From: GCA-958296115 sp965222445
Lineage (GTDB): Bacteria; Chloroflexota; Dehalococcoidia; Lucifugimonadales; CAJWER01
Assembly: GCA_965222445.1 (NCBI GenBank)
Contig: CBDCTY010000002.1
Location: 1,178,001-1,242,000, forward strand
Length of the DNA stretch: 64,000 nucleotides
Direction: 5' to 3'
The position numbers and the translations under genes were made by a program. A model generated the notes under the pieces. That model made no database searches. It was not told the DNA's origin and saw only the letters and a list, made by a program, of their open reading frames with translations. This document shows positions 58,400 through 64,000 of the stretch, piece after piece; the first letter of the stretch is position 1; each line of letters begins with the position of its first letter.

Positions 58400-60079
58400 C
58401 TAGGACGCCGGAATGACCGGCAGCAGCAGGTGTGACGGGTACTCCCGGCTATGGTGGACCGTCTGGCGCGCTACCCGCGTCTCCGCGTCCTTGCCGTAGG
58501 TGTTCCCGGTGTTCGGGTTGCGGTCGAACCTGGGGAAGTTCGACGACGACACCTCCAGTCGCAGCGAGTGTCCCTTCCTGAACACGTTGCCCGTGACCCC
58601 GACCTCGATCTGGTATTCGTAGACGCTGTTCGGGGTTAACAGCGTGGGGTCGGTGCGGCTCTCCCTGTACCTCGCCCGCACTATGCCGTCGCATAGGTTC
58701 ATGGCGTACCCGGTGGTCGAGACGTCCACCAGCTTCGCCGTCCAGTCGGTGTCGGGCCCGTCGGTCTCGGCGTAGAGCACCAGGGTGATCGGCCCAGTCA
58801 CCTCCGTATCCTGCTCGAACGGCGGGGCCGTGAAGCAGAGCACGTCGCCCCGCATCTCCACATCGCGCTGGTCGTAGGGACCCCAGGGGACGATGTGCGG
58901 CGAGCAGCAGTTGTTGCCGCCCACGGTCTGCACCGGGTAGTCGGGATCGTATAAGAACCGGTCGGGCTGTTCGTCGCCGGGCTGCTCGGTAGACAGGAGC
59001 CCGTCGCCGCGCACAGAGTTTGCGGTTCCTCCCGAATGGAGGTACCACTTCTGCCAGTCCGTCCTCGCAAGCGGCCACTCGCCCTCGTCCCGCCACTGGT
59101 TAGTCCCCATGATGAACAGCCGCGCGGGGGGCTCGTCCATGATGCCGTTGTCGATGCCCTTCAGCCAATAGTCGAACCAGCGTGTCTCCAGCGCGTCAAG
59201 GTCGACCATGGACTGGGCCCCGAAGTCCACGTCGCCGGTCTTGGTGGACTGGCTGAGCGCGTGGGGCCACGGCCCCACGATGATCCTGCTCTGCCGCGAC
59301 TCGGGTGTGCGCCCCTCCTTGCGCTGGCCGTTGAAGTTCGTGAACGTGTCCGAGGCGTAGAGGTCGAACCATCCGCCCATGTTCAGGGCAGGCGCGGCGA
59401 CATCGCCCCACTTGTCCTCCACGTCGATCGCGCTCCAGTAGTCGTCGTACGTCGGATGGTCGATCCAGTCCTTCCAGAACTGCAGGCGCCGTCCGGACAG
59501 CTCGTCGATCTCGTATATGGGCAGGGCGCGAAAGGCCTCGGTCCAGTTGTGGTACTCGATGCTCTGCGCCGTGCGCCCGTTCGTCCGCATACCCCACGTC
59601 ATCGCCACGTTGAGCTGCAGGGCGCCGCCAGGGTAGAGCAGGCCGCCGAAGAAGTCGGCACAGATCACGCGCGGCACCATGCACGTCAGGTACCTGCTCC
59701 TGTGCGGCGCGCTCATGAGCTGGACGAGGCCGCCGTACGAGCTGCCCGACATGCCGATCTTGCCGTTGCTCCACTCCTGAGCGCCGACCCACTCCTGGGT
59801 GTCGAAGCCATCGGGCCCGTCGTGGTGGAAGGGGTAGTGGTCGCCGTCGGAGTCCCAGCGGCCCCTCGTGTCCTGGATCACGCAGGCGTACCCGTTGTTC
59901 GCCAGCGCTCGACCCTTCTCGATCACGTTGTCCATGTTGTTGCTGTACGGCGTGCGCATGAGGACCGTGGGAAACCGGCCCCTCGCCTTGGGCAGATACA
60001 GGTCCGACGACAACTCGACGCCATCGCGCATCGGCGTCTTGATGTTCAGCCGCATCTCGACGTCGTAGCTGGTCTTCAT
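58400..60079 (-). CDS. CocE/NonD-type hydrolase (X-Pro dipeptidyl-peptidase S15 family)
   Basis: 559 residues. The alpha/beta-hydrolase nucleophile is S114 in KIGMSGSSYGGLVQL; oxyanion and lid segments VLMRTPYSNNMD and ACVIQDTRGRWDSDGDHYPF are typical. The C-terminal jelly-roll domain (PEPX_C) shows in TEVTGPITLVLYAETDGPDT and KGHSLRLEVSSSNFPRFDRN. Enzymes of this family cleave esters or acyl bonds such as cocaine esterase, glutaryl-acylase or X-Pro peptides; the substrate here is unknown. No signal peptide. It lies 15 bp after leuD on the same strand and may be read through from the leucine operon. Confidence 0.92.
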   Translation of the reverse strand: MKTSYDVEMRLNIKTPMRDGVELSSDLYLPKARGRFPTVLMRTPYSNNMDNVIEKGRALANNGYACVIQDTRGRWDSDGDHYPFHHDGPDGFDTQEWVGAQEWSNGKIGMSGSSYGGLVQLMSAPHRSRYLTCMVPRVICADFFGGLLYPGGALQLNVAMTWGMRTNGRTAQSIEYHNWTEAFRALPIYEIDELSGRRLQFWKDWIDHPTYDDYWSAIDVEDKWGDVAAPALNMGGWFDLYASDTFTNFNGQRKEGRTPESRQSRIIVGPWPHALSQSTKTGDVDFGAQSMVDLDALETRWFDYWLKGIDNGIMDEPPARLFIMGTNQWRDEGEWPLARTDWQKWYLHSGGTANSVRGDGLLSTEQPGDEQPDRFLYDPDYPVQTVGGNNCCSPHIVPWGPYDQRDVEMRGDVLCFTAPPFEQDTEVTGPITLVLYAETDGPDTDWTAKLVDVSTTGYAMNLCDGIVRARYRESRTDPTLLTPNSVYEYQIEVGVTGNVFRKGHSLRLEVSSSNFPRFDRNPNTGNTYGKDAETRVARQTVHHSREYPSHLLLPVIPAS

Positions 60080-60094
60080 TACGGTCTCCTTGGT

Positions 60095-60685
60095 CTATCG
60101 ACTGAACCGCGCCTCGTAGGCGTCGATCTTGTCCTCGTGCTGGAGGGTCAGCCCGATGTCGTCCAGGCCGTTCATGAGCGAGTGGCGCCGGAAGGGATCG
60201 ATCTCGAAGCTCTCGAGGATGCCGCCCTCATCCGAGACGCGCTGGGCTTCGAGGTCCACTGTGACCGCGTAGCCTGGGCGCTCTGCGGCGTTGGTCATCA
60301 GCCGGGCCACGACCTCCTCGGACAGTGAGACAGGCAGGATGCCGTTCTGGAAGCAGTTGTTGTAGAAGATGTCGGCGAAGCTGGGCGCAATGACGCACCT
60401 GAAGCCGTAGTCGAGCAGCGCCCAGGGGGCGTGCTCCCTCGACGAGCCGGAGCCGAAGTTCCGGCCGGCGATCAGGATGGACACGCCTTCATACCCGGGC
60501 TGGTTCAGGACGAAGTCCGGGTTAGGCTCGCCGTCCTCCAGGAAGCGCCAGTCGAAGAACAGGAACTGGCCGAACCCCGTTCGCTCGATCCGCTTCAGGA
60601 ACTGCTTGGGTATGATCTGGTCGGTGTCGACGTTCACCCTGTCCAGGGGCGCGGCGACGCCCGTGTGTGTCACGAAGGGGTCCAC
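60095..60685 (-). CDS. leuD: 3-isopropylmalate dehydratase small subunit LeuD
   Basis: About 196 residues: DPFVTHTGVAAPLDRVNVDT, DQIIPKQFLKRI and LIAGRNFGSGSSREHAPWAL, the conserved swivelling aconitase-type domain that pairs with LeuC to isomerise 2- to 3-isopropylmalate in leucine synthesis. GTG at 60685 with GAGG 6 bases upstream is preferred; 60697 is possible. Unusually, a HepT/MntA toxin-antitoxin pair separates it from leuC, so it starts 12 bp after the toxin stop. Confidence 0.95.
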   Translation of the reverse strand: MDPFVTHTGVAAPLDRVNVDTDQIIPKQFLKRIERTGFGQFLFFDWRFLEDGEPNPDFVLNQPGYEGVSILIAGRNFGSGSSREHAPWALLDYGFRCVIAPSFADIFYNNCFQNGILPVSLSEEVVARLMTNAAERPGYAVTVDLEAQRVSDEGGILESFEIDPFRRHSLMNGLDDIGLTLQHEDKIDAYEARFSR

Positions 60686-60697
60686 TGAATTCCTCAC

Positions 60698-61063
60698 TCA
60701 CTCGGTCTGTGCCTCTTCCTCGTCGAGGAGGATTTCGAGGCAATTCTTGACTGCGGGCAGCGTAGTCGGGATGTCAGCATTGACGGTGTCCCAAACGACT
60801 TCAAGCCGGACGCCGAAGTAGGCGTGAATAATCTTGTCCCGCATCTTTGACATGTCCTGCCACGGGACCTCAGGGAAGCGCTCCCTGACATCGGCCGGGA
60901 CGTTCTTGGCAGCCTCTCCCATGACCTCAATTGCCCTGATGACTGCGTAGTGCGTACGCTTGTCCTCGACGAAGCTGGTGTAGTCCATGCCCTCAACGAA
61001 TCGACATGCGACGCTCATCGCCTCGCGGATATCTTCCAGGTAATCGAGATATGTCCGCTTCAT
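60698..61063 (-). CDS. hepT: HepT family RNase toxin (DUF86)
   Basis: 121 residues: MKRTYLDYLEDIREAMSVAC, AIEVMGEAAKNVPADVRERF and the catalytic R-x4-H-x-Y motif RDKIIHAY at R75, H80 and Y82, with the usual WQDMSKMRDKIIHAYFGVR context. HepT is an HEPN-fold ribonuclease neutralised by MntA through adenylylation of the tyrosine. Its ATG overlaps the mntA stop by 4 bp. It is embedded in the leucine operon. Confidence 0.93.
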   Translation of the reverse strand: MKRTYLDYLEDIREAMSVACRFVEGMDYTSFVEDKRTHYAVIRAIEVMGEAAKNVPADVRERFPEVPWQDMSKMRDKIIHAYFGVRLEVVWDTVNADIPTTLPAVKNCLEILLDEEEAQTE

Positions 61064-61413
61064 AGTGGGACGACTTCTTCGAGGATAGCCCGCCCTATAC
61101 GGCGTTCCAAGGACTGCTTCATGACCAGGTCGACATTGACGTCCAGAAGCTCCGATATGTATCGCTCGGTGGCTATGAGTCCGAACAACCCAATCGGCCG
61201 GTCGAACTCCACCAACACGTCCAGGTCGCTGTCTTCGTCTTGTTCGCAGCGCACATAGGACCCGAAGATGCCGAGAGAGCTGACGCCATGGCGCTCGCGC
61301 AGCTCAGGAAGATGCTCCCGGAGGGCGTGAGCGTACTCTGCAGCTTTGCCAGGAAGCTCAGACCCCTTGGTTTGCCGGTGAATGCTCTGCGGCGCTTCTG
61401 CCATGGCCACCAT
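61060..61413 (-). CDS. mntA: MntA family nucleotidyltransferase antitoxin
   Basis: 117 residues. The nucleotidyltransferase motif G-S-x10-D-x-D is complete: FGSYVRCEQDEDSDLDVLVEF with G51, S52, D63 and D65. MntA adenylylates HepT on its R-x4-H-x-Y tyrosine. The start ATG immediately follows the leuC stop codon, and the stop overlaps the hepT start. Reading: second gene after leuC in the leucine operon. Confidence 0.93.
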   Translation of the reverse strand: MVAMAEAPQSIHRQTKGSELPGKAAEYAHALREHLPELRERHGVSSLGIFGSYVRCEQDEDSDLDVLVEFDRPIGLFGLIATERYISELLDVNVDLVMKQSLERRIGRAILEEVVPL

Positions 61414-62814
61414 CTACCAGTCGCGGATGTCGACGAAGTGGCCTGCGATGGCGGCTGCGGCGGCCATCTCGGGGCTGACGAGGTGCGTCCGGCCGCCCTT
61501 GCCCTGGCGCCCCTCGAAGTTGCGGTTCGACGTGGACGCGCACCGTTCGCCCGGCTGGAGTATGTCCGGGTTCATGCCCAGACACATCGAGCATCCCGCC
61601 ACGCGCCAGTCGAAGCCCGCATCCTTGAATACGGCGTCCAGGCCCTCGTCCTCCGCCTGCTTCTTGACGGCGGCGGAGCCGGGTACCACCATCGCGTAGA
61701 CGCCGCCGCTGACCTTCCTGCCCCTGGCGACGTCCGCCGCCGCCCGCAGGTCGTCGATCCGCGAGTTGGTACACGAGCCGATGAACACCCTGTCGATCTC
61801 AATCTCCTGGATCGGCGCGCCCGGCTCGAGGTCCATGTACTCCAGGGCGCGCTCGGTGGACTCTCTGTCGCCCGCGTCGTCGTAAGAATTGGGGTCCGGC
61901 ACGCGGCCCGAGATGGGCGCGACCATGCCGGGGTTCGTTCCCCAGCTTACGTGAGGCTCCAGCGCCGTGCCGTCGAGCTCGACGACCCTGTCATATTCGG
62001 CCCCCTCGTCGGTGGCGAGCGTCCGCCACTCCTCGACGGCTGCGTCGAAGTCATCGCCCCGCGGTACCTGCGGCCGGCCGCGCATGTAGTCGAAGGTCGT
62101 GTCGTCCGGCGCAACCATGCCCGCGCGGCTGCCTCCCTCGATGGACATGTTGCACACGGTCATCCGGCCCTCCATGGACAGGGAGCGTATGGCCTCGCCC
62201 GTGTACTCGATCACATGCCCCGACGCTCCCGCCACCCCTATCTTGCCGATAATGCCCAGGACGACGTCCTTGGCGGAGACTCCCGCGGACAGCCTGCCGT
62301 TGACGCGGACCTCCATGGTCTTCGGCTTGAACTGGCGCAGGGTCTGCGTCGCCAGGACGTGCTCGACTTCCGACGTGCCGATGCCGATGGCAAATGCGCC
62401 GAACGCCCCGTGAGTGGACGTGTGGCTGTCGCCGCACACGATAACCTTGCCGGGCTGAGTGTAGCCCTGCTCGGGCCCTATGACGTGCACGATGCCTTGG
62501 AGCGGGCTGAACCTGTCGTACAGGGTCACGCCGAACTCCTCGCAGTTCTTGCTGAGGGCGTCGAGCTGCTGCTGGGCGATGGAATCGGTGATGGGCAGCG
62601 ACAGGTCCCACGTGGGGGTGTTGTGGTCTGCAGTAGCGACCGTGAGGTCCGTGCGCCGCACCCCACGGCCCACCATTCGCAGTCCGTCGAATGCCTGTGG
62701 CGACGTGACCTCGTGTAAAAGGTGCAGGTCGACGTACAGTATCGACGGTTGCCCGGCCTCCTCGTGTACGACGTGGCTGTCCCATAACTTCTTGAACATC
62801 GTCTTTGGCGGCAT
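61414..62814 (-). CDS. leuC: 3-isopropylmalate dehydratase large subunit LeuC
   Basis: 466 residues from the ATG at 62814 (MPPKTMFKKLWDSHVVHEEA), the standard length. Fe-S ligands: C in FIGSCTNSRIDDLRAAADVA and the pair in VAGCSMCLGMNPD. Also VCGDSHTSTHGAFGAFAIGI and GMTVCNMSIEGG-like MTVCNMSIEGGSRAGMVAPD. It forms the catalytic aconitase-type half with LeuD. Ending 1 bp before mntA, and starting 14 bp after the VapC-type gene. The frame open to 63273 is a shadow. Confidence 0.96.
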   Translation of the reverse strand: MPPKTMFKKLWDSHVVHEEAGQPSILYVDLHLLHEVTSPQAFDGLRMVGRGVRRTDLTVATADHNTPTWDLSLPITDSIAQQQLDALSKNCEEFGVTLYDRFSPLQGIVHVIGPEQGYTQPGKVIVCGDSHTSTHGAFGAFAIGIGTSEVEHVLATQTLRQFKPKTMEVRVNGRLSAGVSAKDVVLGIIGKIGVAGASGHVIEYTGEAIRSLSMEGRMTVCNMSIEGGSRAGMVAPDDTTFDYMRGRPQVPRGDDFDAAVEEWRTLATDEGAEYDRVVELDGTALEPHVSWGTNPGMVAPISGRVPDPNSYDDAGDRESTERALEYMDLEPGAPIQEIEIDRVFIGSCTNSRIDDLRAAADVARGRKVSGGVYAMVVPGSAAVKKQAEDEGLDAVFKDAGFDWRVAGCSMCLGMNPDILQPGERCASTSNRNFEGRQGKGGRTHLVSPEMAAAAAIAGHFVDIRDW

Positions 62815-62828
62815 CTTGGCTCTGCTCC

Positions 62829-63299
62829 TCAAGTAACGTAGTTGTCGAGGTGAAGGTATGGGATTCCCGGCACGCCGCGAAACATGTCGCCGTCGTTGCC
62901 AATCAGGGCATCGCACCGCTCTTCGATGGCGGTGGCTACCACGATGGCGTCGGGAAGCCGCAGGCGGCTGGCGGCCCGCACCTCGGCGGCCCTCTTCGCC
63001 ACTGCACGGTCGACGCCCCGGAGGACGAGGTTGGGCGAGTTTCGGAAAAAGAGCTCTATTGTCTCCTGCGCCCTGCGGTTGCGGTCCCGGATGGGCCGCA
63101 CGAGCATCTCCGCCTCGACTATGGTCGAGACACACCCGACTATCAGGCCCCTGTCCATCATTTGCAGCACCTGGGCCGCAAGCTCCCTGTAGGGCTGAAC
63201 GTTGTCGAGCAGGTAGATGAGGACATTGGTGTCCAGGCCGACCTGGCGGCAGTTGCGCAGGTCGTCGAGCCACCTACCAATTTGCGGAAGGCCCATCAT
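62829..63299 (-). CDS. PIN-domain toxin (VapC type) in the leu operon
   Basis: About 156 residues: first acidic cluster RQVGLDTNVLIYLLDNV, glutamate in VSTIVEAEMLVRPIRDRNRR, aspartate in RLRLPDAIVVATAIEERCDA and the last acidic residues in IGNDGDMFRGVPGI: the four-acid PIN nuclease site is complete. It starts 1 bp after the AbrB-type antitoxin stop (MMGLPQIGRW; ATG 63299) and ends 14 bp before leuC. Together they form a classic AbrB/PIN toxin-antitoxin pair placed between leuA and leuC. Confidence 0.92.
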   Translation of the reverse strand: MMGLPQIGRWLDDLRNCRQVGLDTNVLIYLLDNVQPYRELAAQVLQMMDRGLIVGCVSTIVEAEMLVRPIRDRNRRAQETIELFFRNSPNLVLRGVDRAVAKRAAEVRAASRLRLPDAIVVATAIEERCDALIGNDGDMFRGVPGIPYLHLDNYVT

Positions 63300-63300
63300 G

Positions 63301-63762
63301 CTAGCGCAAGCGCCTGTAGTAGCCCTCGGCCCCGGCCTCGGGGCCATCGACGCGCCCGACCGCGTCGAGCTCCGTTAGCTCCTTCAGCTTCTCGCCCGTA
63401 CGCCAGACACCGGATGCCTCCCGTATCGCGTCTACGGCGCGGGGTTCGGCTGAAGGGGTGGCGTCGTAGACGGCGCGGAGGTCCGGGTCCCTGTCAAGAG
63501 CGTCGTAGAGGCCGTAACCGTCCGAGCCGTAGCGCACCTCGGCGATATAGCGGTCTACCTCCTCTTTGTTGGAACCGTAGACTCCTTCGAGGCTCCCGAT
63601 CATGTACTCGGCCCAGCTGTCGGGCTTGGGAAGCAGCACAATCCGGTCGTCTATCAGCTCGGCGACAAGCTTATCCCCGGCCTTGAGACCGAGCGACCGG
63701 ACCATTGCCACAGGCAGAGTCACTTGATTCTTTGAAGAGATCGTTATCGTGGGCACGATCAC
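63301..63762 (-). CDS. AbrB/MazE-type antitoxin with long C-terminal extension
   Basis: 153 residues, twice the usual length. Residues 1-45 are a SpoVT/AbrB swapped-hairpin domain: PTITISSKNQVTLPVAMVRS, LGLKAGDKLVAELIDDRIVL. The remaining ~105 residues are acidic and helical (YGSNKEEVDRYIAEVRYGSD, YGLYDALDRDPDLRAVYDAT) and probably bind the adjacent PIN toxin. GTG start 63762; GTG 63756 has a better-spaced GAGG. First gene of the module inside the leu operon; 74 bp after leuA. Confidence 0.9.
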   Translation of the reverse strand: MIVPTITISSKNQVTLPVAMVRSLGLKAGDKLVAELIDDRIVLLPKPDSWAEYMIGSLEGVYGSNKEEVDRYIAEVRYGSDGYGLYDALDRDPDLRAVYDATPSAEPRAVDAIREASGVWRTGEKLKELTELDAVGRVDGPEAGAEGYYRRLR

Positions 63763-63836
63763 ACCTCATTGCCGTAAGTCTCACCAAGCGAATGGTAAGT
63801 TCGGCAAAGCCATCTGTCAAGTCCAGCGCGGCCTGG

Positions 63837-64000
63837 CTACCCCTGGGCCGGGATCTCAGCCCCGGCCCCTTCCATGATGAGCAGCCGGTTCAGGGCGTTC
63901 ATGTACGCCTTGGCGCTGGCCACGATGATGTCGGTGTCCGAGCCGCGCCCAACATACGACTGGCCGTCACGGTCGATGCGTATCGTCACGTCGCCGATGG
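63837..64000 (-). CDS. leuA: 2-isopropylmalate synthase LeuA, C-terminal end only
   Basis: Direct translation of the last 54 codons: IGDVTIRIDRDGQSYVGRGS, DTDIIVASAKAYMNALNRLL, then a short tail ending AEIPAQG. The R-G-x-D-T-D-I-I-x-A-S-x-K-A-Y-x-x-A-L-N segment is the end of the LeuA leucine-sensing regulatory domain. The gene continues beyond the window. It precedes the AbrB/PIN module and leuC, so it heads the visible part of the operon. Confidence 0.95.
   Translation of the reverse strand, partial: IGDVTIRIDRDGQSYVGRGSDTDIIVASAKAYMNALNRLLIMEGAGAEIPAQG

Noticed and set aside
62815..63273. N-terminal extension of leuC
   Set aside because: Opens into the PIN toxin gene in another phase; LeuC homologues start at the ATG at 62814.
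1..64000. tRNA, rRNA or riboswitch genes
   Set aside because: I saw no CCA-ended cloverleaf, rRNA motif or known aptamer core; absence cannot be proved by eye.

Overview
The window is high-GC bacterial chromosome. I infer a Chloroflexota lineage of the Dehalococcoidia/SAR202 type from gene content: a TatA-less MoxR/DUF58/Bat cluster, an F420-type luciferase-like oxidoreductase, solitary Gfo/Idh/MocA and phytanoyl-CoA-dioxygenase genes, fused spermidine-synthase-like proteins and leucine genes in the order leuA-leuC-leuD. No rRNA or tRNA was seen, so this assignment is inference only.

Layout. 1-2.4 kb: a minus-strand housekeeping unit yebC-ruvC-ruvA-methyltransferase behind a visible promoter. 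2.7-4.4 kb: a 5'-truncated IS110 transposase and two tandem Nudix genes. 4.6-7.6 kb: radC and an MFS transporter with a long alanine-rich tail. 7.6-10.5 kb: a Gfo/Idh oxidoreductase plus DapA-family lyase pair bracketed by 120-bp direct repeats. 10.5-16.1 kb: a phytanoyl-CoA-dioxygenase-like gene, then an island of tiny orphan membrane/exported proteins with individual ribosome sites and hairpin terminators, bracketed by a 41-bp direct repeat. 16.1-18.4 kb: an oligopeptide-type binding lipoprotein. 18.8-21.8 kb: a BrnTA toxin-antitoxin locus whose toxin is split by an IS21-family element. 21.9-26 kb: an acetyltransferase, another Gfo/Idh protein and a membrane/spermidine-synthase fusion. 26.4-36.5 kb: a nearly complete aerotolerance-type operon (MoxR, DUF58, a BatD-like protein, BatA, BatB, BatC, BatD, BatE), with batD split by an IS1380-family element. 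36.7-46.1 kb: two giant FtsX-type permeases and two ABC ATPases, with a HicAB module between the permeases. 46.5-58.2 kb: single metabolic genes mixed with a coupled two-gene coiled-coil/nuclease-like pair and decayed toxin-antitoxin modules (HigBA, FitAB/VapBC, Phd), a fused membrane/sulfite-oxidase-like protein, an MFS exporter, a beta-propeller lipoprotein and an LLM oxidoreductase. 58.4-64 kb: an S15/CocE-type hydrolase and the leucine operon leuA-[AbrB/VapC]-leuC-[MntA/HepT]-leuD.

Two themes stand out. First, toxin-antitoxin modules are numerous (seven loci, several broken) and at least three sit inside otherwise conserved operons (two in leu, one in the ABC cluster), tightly spaced or overlapping. 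Second, mobile DNA has acted recently: both intact insertion sequences have perfect target duplications, and removing each (with one duplication) restores an uninterrupted host reading frame. Non-coding stretches are filled by a family of palindromic dispersed repeats, some ending in TACCAA/TTGGTA like a miniature element. The best candidates for undescribed biology are the coupled pair at 47.5-49.1 kb, the repeat-bounded small-gene island at 11.6-16.0 kb, and the ABC ATPase carrying an AbrB-like tail.
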